Assembly: GCA_038229055.1 (NCBI GenBank) | Contig: JBBROU010000005.1 | Location: 10,380-74,379 of the forward strand | Length of the DNA stretch: 64,000 nucleotides | Source of the DNA: JANYJA01 sp038229055 | Lineage (GTDB): Bacteria > Acidobacteriota > Terriglobia > Bryobacterales > Bryobacteraceae | Direction: 5' to 3' | In this document: one piece after another, positions 26,602-34,773 of the stretch | Position numbering within the stretch: the first letter of the stretch is position 1 | Layout of the letters: each line of letters starts with the position of its first letter | The notes under the pieces: generated by a model | What the model was told of the DNA's origin: nothing | Databases searched by the model: none | The model's input: the letters and a program-made list of their open reading frames with translations, nothing else | Made by a program: the position numbers and the translations under genes

Positions 26602-28410
26602 ATGGCGGAACAAACGAAGGCACCACAAATGCAGGCAACGCTCGGCTTGACCGGGCTCACAATGAATGCTATGGCGCTGATTGCACCGGGGGCCTTCTTG
26701 TGGCTCACTTTCGCGATCCAGGGCGCGACTGGAGCGACCGCTCCCGCGATGTGGTTCGGGATCATCATCGCGCTGCTTCTGTGTCTGGCAACCGCGGTTT
26801 GTTATGCGGAGATGGCAAAGCTTTATCCAGGAACAGGCAGTTCGTATTACTTCGCGGAGCAGGCTTTCTTGAATCATGATAAAGCGTGGCGTTATGCGCG
26901 CCTGTCGAAATTCATCGTCGGCTGGGGCTCCCATCTTTATTACTGGATCTATCCGGGCGTGATGGTGGGCGTAACCGGGATTTTCTGCGGATTCGTAGCA
27001 GGCACCCTGTGGCCGAACTTCATGAGCGCGAGCAACCCCGGCCCGGTGTTCATGATGATCGTGGCGACGCTGTTCTCGTTCGCGGTGGCCTACATCGCGT
27101 CGCGCGGCGTGAACGGTTCGACCTCGGTGAACATTGCGATCAACGTAATCCAGATCAGCGCCCTGATTGTGTTCGCGGTGCTCGCATTGAGCTACCGCAT
27201 GAACCATCCCGCCGGAAGCACGGCACTGCAGTACGATTCGAGCTCGGGCGCGACATACAACTACGAATTTTTGACGGCGCCGGTTACGGCGAATGGAACC
27301 ACGACCGACACCATCGTCCGCGATGCCAGCGGCGCTCCGAAACCGAAGCTGGATGCCGCCGGGCAGCCGGTGCCGTTCAAGATCGCATATCCGGAGAAGG
27401 ACGCGGCGGGCGTATTCCAGAGCCATCCGAGCGCGAGTTCAGTGGTGGGAGTGCATAACTGGGGCTGGGGTTTCGTGCAGGCGACAGTGGCGATCCTGAT
27501 CCTGGTCGGATTCGAATCGGTAACGGCAATGGGCGGCGAGGCGAAGAATGCGAAGCGCGACGTGCCCATCGCGGTGATCACTTCACTGCTGGTGCAAGGC
27601 GCGTTCTGCTACCTGTTCGAGTACTTTGCGGCGAATTACTTTCTGAGTAGCGGCTACACTATGGCGACCGCGGCGGGGTCGTCAGCGCCCATCGGGGACA
27701 TGATGATCATCGTCGGCGACGCCTTCTTCGGGCAGGGGCACGGCCGCGCGTTCATGCTGATTGAAGCGGTCACGGTATTCCTAGCGCTGATCGGAACCAC
27801 GCTTTCCTGCATGAACACGGCGGCGCGCGTTACTTATGCGATGGGTAAGGACGATGAGGTGCCGGAGCATTTCGGAATGCTGCATTCTGAAACTCTTACG
27901 CCGCACCGCGCGATCTGGACCCTGGCCATCATCTCTGCGATCTTCGGCTGCCTGGCGGTGATCATGCCGTTTGGCGATGCCGCTGCTCCCGCGGACGCCA
28001 CCATCAAAGCGCTCCCGCAAGGGTTCCTGTCGAGCTTCGGGTATCCGAGCCACGACGTGATGGCGGCACTGCCGAATTCGCTGCTGACGGTCACGCTTGC
28101 TTCGAACTTCGGCACGTTTCTGCTCTACATGCTGAGTTGCGTGACGTGCATCGTGTGTTACCACGGGCATCCAAAATTCAAGGTGGTGCGGCATCTGCTC
28201 ATCCCGGTCTTTGGACTGCTGGCCAATCTGGGATGCATGGCGTTCTATCTGGTGGGGCCATTTATGGGTTACGGCACGAAAATGGAACCGCTGCTGGCGC
28301 TCGGACTGGCGGCTGTCTGGGCGATCTACGGCGGCATCTACTTCGTCCGGTCAAGCGGTTCGAAGGGGCGGGCTACTTTGGTAACTCAACGCGCACAGGG
28401 CGCGGCTTAA
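26602..28410 (+). CDS. APC-family amino acid/polyamine permease
   Basis: A 602-residue product from the ATG at 26602, which has AAGGAG nine bases upstream; the open frame runs 28 codons further up but without a ribosome site. About 12 hydrophobic segments are visible. APC motifs include TLGLTGLTMNAMALIAPGAF in TM1, YAEMAKLYPGTGSSYYFAEQ after TM2, and GFESVTAMGGEAKNAKRDVP around TM6. A long soluble loop (about residues 205-290, with GTTTDTIVRDASGAPKPKLD) lies between TM6-like segments, unusual for the family. Substrate not deducible; amino acids or amines are likely. Confidence 0.85.
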   Translation: MAEQTKAPQMQATLGLTGLTMNAMALIAPGAFLWLTFAIQGATGATAPAMWFGIIIALLLCLATAVCYAEMAKLYPGTGSSYYFAEQAFLNHDKAWRYARLSKFIVGWGSHLYYWIYPGVMVGVTGIFCGFVAGTLWPNFMSASNPGPVFMMIVATLFSFAVAYIASRGVNGSTSVNIAINVIQISALIVFAVLALSYRMNHPAGSTALQYDSSSGATYNYEFLTAPVTANGTTTDTIVRDASGAPKPKLDAAGQPVPFKIAYPEKDAAGVFQSHPSASSVVGVHNWGWGFVQATVAILILVGFESVTAMGGEAKNAKRDVPIAVITSLLVQGAFCYLFEYFAANYFLSSGYTMATAAGSSAPIGDMMIIVGDAFFGQGHGRAFMLIEAVTVFLALIGTTLSCMNTAARVTYAMGKDDEVPEHFGMLHSETLTPHRAIWTLAIISAIFGCLAVIMPFGDAAAPADATIKALPQGFLSSFGYPSHDVMAALPNSLLTVTLASNFGTFLLYMLSCVTCIVCYHGHPKFKVVRHLLIPVFGLLANLGCMAFYLVGPFMGYGTKMEPLLALGLAAVWAIYGGIYFVRSSGSKGRATLVTQRAQGAA

Positions 28411-28432
28411 GAGTCAGTTGACCCAGGGGGAC

Positions 28433-28456
28433 ACGGGCAGGTGCAAGCCTGCTCGT
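28433..28456 (+). terminator. Hairpin between permease and PP2C genes
   Basis: ACGGGCAGG (28433-28441) pairs with CCTGCTCGT (28448-28456), nine pairs with one G-U and a six-base loop. No T-run follows, so it is at most a Rho-aided or mRNA-stabilising element. It ends 16 bp before the PP2C ATG. Confidence 0.35.
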
Positions 28457-28472
28457 GGGGGCTGAACTAGCA

Positions 28473-29270
28473 ATGCTGGACGTAGAGTTCGCGCACTTCT
28501 CCGACCCCGGGCGGGTGCGCGAACACAACGAAGATTACTCCGGGTATGCGCTGCCAGAGACGCCGGAGGCGGCGGAAACACACGGCTGGCTATTCGCGCT
28601 TGCCGACGGCGTGGGTGGTCAGGATCGCGGGGAAGTAGCGTCGCGGATGGCGGTAGAGACCGTGGCGACGGGATTCCGCGCAGCGCCCAGCGGCCAATCA
28701 TTAACCTCGTTGGTTCCTCGCCTGATTCAGGCGGCAAACACCAAAATTCTGGAGATGCACTCGGCCTCCCCAGGCGGTTCGGCGATGGCGACCACCTTCG
28801 TAGCCTGCGCTTTGCGGTTCGACCGGGCGGTGGTTTCGCACGTAGGAGATTCACGCTGCTACTTGATCCGGCGCGGGCACGCGCTGCCATTAACCCGGGA
28901 TCACACCGTCGCGAACGAACAGGCGCGGCTCGGTCTGCTCTCGGGGCGGGAAGCCGCTGCGGCCTCGACGCGGCATCTGCTGAGCCGGTCGCTCGGCGGA
29001 GAGTTATTCGTCGACGTGGATACGGCGGAGCACCAGATATTCACCGAGGACGTGCTGCTGCTCTGCTCCGACGGGCTGCACGGCTCCGTCGATGAATTCG
29101 ATATCGGCCGAATCGTGAAACACGGCGTCAACCTGAAAGGCGCGGCCGTGGACTTGGTTGCCCTTGCGAACAAGCGCGACGGCGGCGATAATATTAGCGT
29201 ACTTTTGATCCGCATTATCGGTGTCGAGCGTGTGGGCATGTATCGCGGCCGGCACTACAAGTTGCGCTAG
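28473..29270 (+). CDS. PP2C-type serine/threonine protein phosphatase
   Basis: The PP2C motifs appear in order: DPGRVREHNEDY, FALADGVGGQDRGE (metal-binding DGxGG), GSAMATTFVACAL, VSHVGDSRCYLIR, LTRDHTVANEQ, LLCSDGLHG and DGGDNISVLLI. This is the soluble bacterial (Stp-like) type, manganese-dependent, reversing Ser/Thr phosphorylation. I take the ATG at 28473; a GTG at 28455 overlaps a hairpin. A Ser/Thr kinase gene follows after 25 bp, so the two form a kinase-phosphatase pair on one message. Confidence 0.9.
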   Translation: MLDVEFAHFSDPGRVREHNEDYSGYALPETPEAAETHGWLFALADGVGGQDRGEVASRMAVETVATGFRAAPSGQSLTSLVPRLIQAANTKILEMHSASPGGSAMATTFVACALRFDRAVVSHVGDSRCYLIRRGHALPLTRDHTVANEQARLGLLSGREAAAASTRHLLSRSLGGELFVDVDTAEHQIFTEDVLLLCSDGLHGSVDEFDIGRIVKHGVNLKGAAVDLVALANKRDGGDNISVLLIRIIGVERVGMYRGRHYKLR

Positions 29271-29295
29271 TCTTAGTGCCTGACGCCGACCGACC

Positions 29296-30264
29296 ATGAC
29301 TTCACTCCACGCCGGGGACAAACTCGACGACTACAGCATCGATTCGCTTGCCGCGCGCAGCGGCATGGCGTCCATCTTCCGCGCGACCGATTCCCGAACG
29401 GGGCAGCCTGTGGCGATCAAGATCCCGCATCCGGAGATGGAGAGTGATCCGGTGTTCTTCGAGCGCTTTCACCGCGAGGCGGAGATCGGCAAAGCGCTGG
29501 ACCATCCGGGCGTGATGAAGGTGCTCGCCGACAAGACCGGCAAAACGGTCTACATGGTGATGGAGTGGGTGGACGGCCGGCTGCTGCGCGAGATCATGGT
29601 GCAGAACCGGAAGCTGCCGCCGGAGCGCGCGGTGCGGATTGCGGGGCGCATTGCGGACGCGCTCGATTACATTCACAAACACGGCGTGGTGCATCGCGAT
29701 CTGAAACCCGAGAATTTGATGGTGGACGGCGAGGATCGCATCAAGCTGATCGATTTCGGGATCGCGGCGAAGGCAGGCGCGCGGCGCCTGACGTTCGCCA
29801 AGCTATCGCAGGTAATGGGAACGCCGGAATATATCTCGCCGGAGCAGGTGAAGGGCAAGCGCGGGGATGCGCGCAGCGATATTTACTCGTTAGGCGTGAT
29901 GCTATACGAGATGCTGACCGGCAAGGCCCCGTTCTCAGGAGAGAATCCATTCGCGATCATGAACGACCGGCTGCTGAACAACCCGGTCCCGCCGCGCGAA
30001 ATCGACAGCGAGATTTCGCCGGAGTTGCAGGAAGTGATCTATCGCGCAATGGAGCGCGACCCGGTAAATCGTTACCGCGGCGCGCACGAGATGGCCTGGG
30101 ATCTGGAGCACTTGAGTGAGGTTGGAGTATCGGAACGGTCGGAGCTGCATGATTGGCGCCGGCGGAAAACTGGCCGCAGCTCGCAGGTGTTGTATTACAT
30201 AATGCTGGCGCTGATCCCGGTGGTGATTTTCGGGCTGCTGTTTTACGTAGCAAAGCATACGTAG
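29296..30264 (+). CDS. Membrane-anchored Ser/Thr protein kinase (Hanks type)
   Basis: A 322-residue protein. The kinase domain covers about residues 10-275: VAIKIPHPE (VAIK lysine), HRDLKPENLMVD (catalytic loop), LIDFGIAAKAG (DFG), MGTPEYISPEQVKGKRGDAR (APE-like segment) and DIYSLGVMLYEMLTG. A glycine-rich loop is weak (ARSGMASIFRA). One C-terminal TM helix (YYIMLALIPVVIFGLLFYVA) ends the protein, so the kinase faces the cytoplasm with almost nothing outside, unlike PASTA or propeller-bearing sensors. The signal is thus likely cytoplasmic or comes from a partner. Paired with the upstream PP2C phosphatase. Confidence 0.93.
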   Translation: MTSLHAGDKLDDYSIDSLAARSGMASIFRATDSRTGQPVAIKIPHPEMESDPVFFERFHREAEIGKALDHPGVMKVLADKTGKTVYMVMEWVDGRLLREIMVQNRKLPPERAVRIAGRIADALDYIHKHGVVHRDLKPENLMVDGEDRIKLIDFGIAAKAGARRLTFAKLSQVMGTPEYISPEQVKGKRGDARSDIYSLGVMLYEMLTGKAPFSGENPFAIMNDRLLNNPVPPREIDSEISPELQEVIYRAMERDPVNRYRGAHEMAWDLEHLSEVGVSERSELHDWRRRKTGRSSQVLYYIMLALIPVVIFGLLFYVAKHT

Positions 30265-30521
30265 GATGCTGGCTGGCCCAGGGTAAGGCGAACGCTGGAA
30301 ATCACGGTCGCAAGAAGCAGGATCACGTAGTAGGCTAACTAGCTGTGCAGAATGGTCAACGGTCAGGGTCGGAGACCCACATGACGTGATTTCAAAGGGC
30401 GCAATAAACCTGTTGCTCGCCGCGAGAGAGAATCTAGTGGTCTACGCCCGCTTCCAGGAAGGCATGTTGGTCAGTGTCGCAGGTAATGCATACGGGGAGG
30501 ATTCGTTCAAAGAACTTATCG

Positions 30522-31030
30522 CTAATGGTTTAGCGGCTCGCGCCCTCCGCCGAAGAAATCCTCCCAGAGCACATACGTTTCGCGATCCATCGAAACGAGA
30601 TTCGCTTTGGACAAATCTTCCCGGCTCGGATTCAATCCCAGCCGGATATGATTCTCGTCGTCGATCCGTTTCTTCTCCGCAATCGTTGCCGAGCAGCAGA
30701 CTCTCAAACTCTTCCGCGGTTTTTCGTGAGCGTTCCCGCATCTGCCTTCCGCGCGCGTTCCGCCAGCCACGGCTTCAAGAAACGGATGATTCTTCCTCGG
30801 ATCGTCCGGATACTTCGTCACGCGTGTCAGCGCCTCGGCATCGAGCTTGGCGCCGGCCTGTCCCCGGGTCCCGCGGCGGCTAGCGTAATTTCGCCGTGCG
30901 CGCCGTCAGTACTTCGGCAAGCTGCTGCCCTTGCACCTTCACCAAATCCGCGTGCCATGGATTCGATTCGATGAGCTGGTCGCGCTGGCAGAGGAGCATG
31001 ACGGGCTTCTGACAGCAAGGCGTGCCAGAG
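30522..31030 (-). pseudogene. Decayed gene of unknown family
   Basis: Sense-like sequence switches frame several times: LIESNPWHADLVKVQGQQLA (about 30970-30910), then LTRVTKYPDDPRKNHPF (about 30830-30775), then a stretch to the stop at 30522 with AEKKRIDDENHIRLGLNPSR and SMDRETYVLWEDFFGGG. The phrases read as one original protein with at least two frameshifts. I do not recognise the family. The sequence 30265-30521 on either strand shows nothing further. Confidence 0.3.
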
Positions 31031-31044
31031 ACGCCGGATTAACG

Positions 31045-31068
31045 GACTCAGTGCTGGCACACTGAGTC
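31045..31068. repeat. Perfect 9-bp inverted repeat
   Basis: GACTCAGTG and CACTGAGTC are exact complements around a six-base loop (CTGGCA). It sits between two decayed genes. It could be a relic terminator, a protein-binding palindrome or the end of a lost small element. Confidence 0.5.
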
Positions 31069-31078
31069 AACCATCAGT

Positions 31079-31336
31079 TTGTTGGAGGTCTTGACGGCTC
31101 TGCGAACGCCGAAATTCTTGGCTACCCGGGGTGGCGACGAAATCCGCGTACCCGGCGGCAATGGTGACGTGGTGCATATTTTCTATTTGAGTTATCTAAC
31201 AAATCCGGCCGGCGTGAACGGCCTCTTGAAAGAGATTCGGACGACCACTCGTATCCAAAGGATCTTCGCGCAAAATGTCCCAGCGGCGGTAGAGCCGCGA
31301 GGGACCGCCAACGAAGTTTCGCTGGCCGGCGGGTGA
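31079..31336 (+). pseudogene. Fragment of a secretin-short-domain-like protein
   Basis: An 85-residue frame from TTG. Its second half (HIFYLSYLTNPAGVNGLLKE, then IRTTTRIQRIFAQNVPAAV and PRGTANEVSLA) resembles the xxYLS...LxxxvRTxTxIqrIFpxxxxxaivlRGTxxQvalAexLi unit often seen in acidobacterial secretin-related or unnamed exported proteins. The unit is cut off just after it and lacks any leader, so this is a stranded piece rather than a working gene. Confidence 0.4.
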
Positions 31337-31357
31337 TCGAGTTGACCTATCACCCGC
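31329..31357 (-). terminator. Perfect 9-bp hairpin after the amt gene
   Basis: GCGGGTGAT (31329-31337) and ATCACCCGC (31349-31357) pair exactly around 11 bases, 20 bp past the amt stop on the minus strand. There is no T-run after it in that direction; read on the plus strand, it is followed at some distance by CAATTTTTAG. It may end transcripts from both sides. Confidence 0.4.
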
Positions 31358-31376
31358 GCGCCTCAAACTACAATTT

Positions 31377-32645
31377 TTAGTAAGTCAAATCGTCGGAGTG
31401 GGTGAAGAAGTCGGGGTACGCGCCCGCCCCAAGCTCGTGCAAGTCCAAGCCTTGGCGTTCCCCTTCGGGGTTGATTCGCTGTGGATAGAAGCGGTTGATC
31501 AGCGCATTCAATCCATAGGTAAGCGGCAAGACGAAGCCGAGCAGGGTCGCGACGCCGACGAACTGTGCGAGCCACTGGGCGGAATCGTTACCTACAAAGA
31601 GGCCGAGCGCGAGCAGGCCCCAGAGCCCTCCGACGGCATGGACCGAGATGGCTCCGCCTGGATCGTCGACCCTCAGCCGCAGTTCGAGAAATTCCACCGA
31701 TAGAGTTACCAGCACTCCGGCGACGACCCCGATCAGGACTGCGGCGGCGGGTGGCACAAAGGCGCAGGCGGCGCTGCTGGCGGCGAGGCCGCCCACCCAG
31801 CCGTTGGCAATGAGGGATGCATCAGGTTTGCCGAAACGAATGCGCGTGGTTATAGCGGCAGTGCCGGCGGATGCGGCCGCCGCGAGTGCCGTGTCGATGA
31901 CGACGAGGATTACCTTCGTCGGGTCGGCGCCGACGAAGAGGATGGCTCCTGCGGCGTTGAGCCCAATCCATCCGGAAAGGACGAGAAGAGAACCGAAGAT
32001 GACCAGCACGGAGTTGTGACCCGGGATCGCGGCCGGCATTCCTTCCTTCGGATACTTGCCGCGGCGCGGTCCCAGAATCCAGGCAATCGAGAGGGCCGTC
32101 AGTCCGCCAACTGACTGGATGACGCCAGAGCCGCCCGCATCGAGGAAACCGCGGCCGAGCCCGTAGCTGTCGCCCAGTTGCGCGAGCCATCCGCCGCCCC
32201 ACGCCCAGTGTGCAAATACAGGGTAAGTGAATCCGGCGAATACCGCGGTGGAGAGGAACATGGGTCCGAGACGCCAGCGGTCGGCGCCGCTGCTTAAGGG
32301 GATGATGGCGGCGAGCGCGACGCTGAATAGCTCAAGGCAAATCGCGAGCGAGACCGGCGACAGATCGAGCGGGATCCCACGCAACAAGAGGGGCTCGGCA
32401 CCCAGAATGCTCCACGATTTCGCTCCGAGGAAGAAGGTGTGGTCGGGGCGGCCCTTGAAACCTTGCAATGCGTAGCCGCAGAAGAAGTACACCAGAATGG
32501 CAACGCCAAAAACACAGAGCGATGCGAGCATGGCGTGGGCCGCACTGCGGGAGCGCCCCAGGCCGCTGTTGATAAGTGAAAGCCCCGCTGCCGCGAAGGG
32601 TGTCAGGAGTATGCAAAACAGGCAGAGAATCGGCGTCAGGTTCAT
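31377..32645 (-). CDS. Ammonium transporter family protein (variant Amt)
   Basis: A 422-residue, ~11-TM protein. Amt signatures are clear: FAHWAWGGGWL, DAGGSGVIQSVGG, AIPGHNSVLVIFGSLLVLSG, WIGLNAAGA, NGWVGGLAASSAACAFV and DDPGGAISVHAVGGLWG. Amt trimers pass ammonium or ammonia through a pore lined by two histidines. Here the second is kept (His336) but the first position, eight residues after Asp169, is Gln177. No GlnK gene adjoins. A small two-TM protein is encoded upstream, its stop overlapping this ATG by four bases (ATGA), so they are likely co-translated. A sensor or altered-selectivity Amt is possible. Confidence 0.88.
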   Translation of the reverse strand: MNLTPILCLFCILLTPFAAAGLSLINSGLGRSRSAAHAMLASLCVFGVAILVYFFCGYALQGFKGRPDHTFFLGAKSWSILGAEPLLLRGIPLDLSPVSLAICLELFSVALAAIIPLSSGADRWRLGPMFLSTAVFAGFTYPVFAHWAWGGGWLAQLGDSYGLGRGFLDAGGSGVIQSVGGLTALSIAWILGPRRGKYPKEGMPAAIPGHNSVLVIFGSLLVLSGWIGLNAAGAILFVGADPTKVILVVIDTALAAAASAGTAAITTRIRFGKPDASLIANGWVGGLAASSAACAFVPPAAAVLIGVVAGVLVTLSVEFLELRLRVDDPGGAISVHAVGGLWGLLALGLFVGNDSAQWLAQFVGVATLLGFVLPLTYGLNALINRFYPQRINPEGERQGLDLHELGAGAYPDFFTHSDDLTY

Positions 32646-33025
32646 GATCGATCGCCTCTCGGTAGCAGGTGGGAACGGAAGACGAAAACAAGACCGAGTA
32701 CTTCGACGGCGGTTCCCGCGAGGATGAAGGCCATCTGCTGGCCCACGGCTTTGAGCAGAGCAAGAGCCGCCAGGTCGATGCTCCAGCCGGCGATAAGCAG
32801 GAAGAATCCAACGAGTCGCGTGGCGAAGAAGCGCGCCGATTTCGAAGTGTTAGAGCGCCGATCAGGCTGAATGGTTGGAGCCTCGCGAAAACAGAATTCA
32901 CATCCTACTACAAAAGAAAAATAGGTCGCGCGGAGGGTGCGCTTTGCGCTGGCCTGATCGAAACCGAGCCTTCGCCTGAACGTCGCCCTCAGGGAGGCGC
33001 AACCGCTAGAGCGCATCTGCAGCAA
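32642..33025 (-). CDS. Small two-TM protein coupled to the amt gene
   Basis: The 127-residue frame ends in two membrane helices (FFATRLVGFFLLIAGWSI and LLKAVGQQMAFILAGTAVE, continuing to VLGLVFVF). Only the last ~70 residues look protein-like. No good ATG/GTG/TTG lies close before them, so either the ATG at 33025 is used, or the true start is a rare codon near 32850. It overlaps the amt ATG (ATGA). Function unknown; a partner subunit of the transporter is a guess from the coupling. Confidence 0.5.
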   Translation of the reverse strand: MLQMRSSGCASLRATFRRRLGFDQASAKRTLRATYFSFVVGCEFCFREAPTIQPDRRSNTSKSARFFATRLVGFFLLIAGWSIDLAALALLKAVGQQMAFILAGTAVEVLGLVFVFRSHLLPRGDRS

Positions 33026-33350
33026 GTTGTAGCGTTTTGGGTCCTTGGAGGCTCCGAGTCACTACAATTTTGACTACATTGAGGCACGAACACCGTCGGA
33101 CGCTCGTCTGCCCCGTAACCGTCCGCACGGCGAAATGGATCGCAGAAGCTAACGGAGTTTATCGTTACAAATGCGACCCAGTTTTCAATTAGCGCAACTA
33201 GTCCTTCGAACCGCTTGCCGACCGCGATGAACGAACCTCGACTAGGGATATTCACTAAAGAACCCTCGCTCGGTGGCACCAGTTTCCGGTCGGGGGCCAA
33301 CGGCGCGTGGCAACACTTTTGAGACACCTCATCCGCTAGTTTACTGACTA
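33026..33350. other. Intergenic stretch without a recognisable gene
   Basis: No frame here has convincing protein features. A frame on the minus strand (33327 leftwards) contains a short hydrophobic piece but no family motif. It may be a decayed flank of the neighbouring IS remnant. Confidence 0.4.
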
Positions 33351-33780
33351 TTAATTTCTGCGAACGAAGCGTTCGGGGCGTTGCTCGATGGCTTCGGGTG
33401 CCAGACCATAGTGAACCACGGCGGGAGCGAGCAGACCGATGCCGGAATGACGGTGTTCGTCGTTGTACCAGCCGAAGAAGTGGGCGAATGACCGGGCATC
33501 CTGAAGCGACCCGAAGCGTTCCGGAAAGCCGGGCCGGTACTTGAGTGTCCGGAAGTGACTTTCCGAATACGGGTTGCCGTCGGAGACATGAGGCCGGCTG
33601 TGGGTTTTGGTGACGCTCAGATCCGACACCGGAAATGCCACGTGTTTTGATGTCATCGAAGATCCCCGATCCGCGTGGATGGTCAAGTTGACCGGGTTCG
33701 ATCTCCTGCTTGCCACAGGTATCGCCGATGAGGCGTTTGGCCAGTTCGGCGGCGCGGCGGTTCGAGCCGGTAGAGGCTCG
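33351..33780 (-). mobile_element. Truncated IS3-family transposase remnant
   Basis: The right-hand part of an IS3-type integrase core: AELAKRLIGDTCGKQEIEPG, then LTIHADRGSSMTSKHVAFPV, SVTKTHSRPHVSDGNPYSE, SHFRTLKYRPGFPERFGS and FFGWYNDEHRHSGIGLL. A one-base insertion (about 33690) breaks the frame just before the TIHADRG block. All of OrfA and the first half of OrfB are missing, and the C-terminus is shortened (HYGLAPEAIEQRPERFV). No terminal inverted repeats were found. The remnant abuts the 3' end of the agmatine deiminase gene with only 3 bp between. Confidence 0.8.
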
Positions 33781-33783
33781 TTC

Positions 33784-34773
33784 CTAGAATCCCGGCTGCT
33801 GCTGTGTCATACAATGCAGCGCCCCGAGCCCCAGTATCAACTCCGTGCAGTTCACTCCCACCACTTCTCTCCCGGGGAATAAATCTGCCAACACACTCAG
33901 CGCCCGACGGTCATTCACGTCATTGAACGTCGGCACCAGCACCGTGCTATTCGCGATATAGAAATTCGCATAACTTGCCGGCAGCAACTGCCCGTCAAAC
34001 TTCAAAGGCGCGGGCATCGGCAGCATTACGACGCGCATCCCGTACTCGCGCAGGCTCTCGAAATTCGCGCGATCCTCCTGCTCCGCCAGCACCACCGTGT
34101 CCGCATTCACAAAGCGCGCAACATCGTCGATATGGCCGTGCGTATCGTCCCCCGCCATGCCATTTTTCAGCCACAATACCCGATCGGCGCCTAAATAATC
34201 CGACAGCGCCCCCTCGATCTGCTCGCGCGTCATCCCCGGATTCCGCGCCTGAATCGGACTTAACAGGCACTCCTCGGTCGTAAGCAGCAGCCCACTGCCG
34301 TTCACATCGATGCTGCCGCCCTCGAGCACCATATCCGGTGACCACGCGCGCATCCCGAGAGACCCCGCGACCCGCGGTGGCACCTCATTATCAAGCTGCC
34401 AGTCGTCGTACTTCGCCCATCCGTTGAAGCGCCAATTCGTGACCGCAACCTCTCCCGCCGCATTCTTGACGAAGAGTGGCGCCGCATCGCGCATCCACAC
34501 GCGGTTTGTTGGAATCAAGAAAAAATCGACCGACTCCAATTGCGCCCCGACCTTTCGCAACACGCGCCGCGCCGCGCGTTCCGCAGCTTGGTCCCGCACC
34601 AGAATCCGCACCCGCTCCACCCGTGAAAGCTTGCGCACGATTTCGCCGTAGACCCATGGAATCGGCGCGAACCTTCCCGGCCAGTCCTCGCGATTGTGTG
34701 GCCACGCGATCCACGTCGCCTCGTGCGGCTCCCACTCAGCCGGCATGCGGAACCCAAGTTGGCGCGGCGTCAT
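33784..34773 (-). CDS. aguA: Agmatine deiminase
   Basis: A 329-residue protein of the peptidyl-arginine-deiminase/agmatine deiminase family: RMPAEWEPHEATWIAWPHN, WMRDAAPLFV, TNWRFNGWAKYDDW, VLEGGSIDVNGSGLLLTTEE, GDDTHGHIDDVARFV and the catalytic-Cys end LGALHCMTQQQP (Cys321). It converts agmatine to N-carbamoylputrescine and ammonia. The next enzyme in that path is encoded immediately upstream (stop and start share one base, TAATG), so both are made from one message. Length is slightly short but the core is complete. Confidence 0.92.
   Translation of the reverse strand: MTPRQLGFRMPAEWEPHEATWIAWPHNREDWPGRFAPIPWVYGEIVRKLSRVERVRILVRDQAAERAARRVLRKVGAQLESVDFFLIPTNRVWMRDAAPLFVKNAAGEVAVTNWRFNGWAKYDDWQLDNEVPPRVAGSLGMRAWSPDMVLEGGSIDVNGSGLLLTTEECLLSPIQARNPGMTREQIEGALSDYLGADRVLWLKNGMAGDDTHGHIDDVARFVNADTVVLAEQEDRANFESLREYGMRVVMLPMPAPLKFDGQLLPASYANFYIANSTVLVPTFNDVNDRRALSVLADLFPGREVVGVNCTELILGLGALHCMTQQQPGF

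Noticed and set aside
32989..33327. A 112-codon minus-strand frame as a small gene
   Set aside because: Only a short hydrophobic stretch, no family motif and no ribosome site; left as intergenic.
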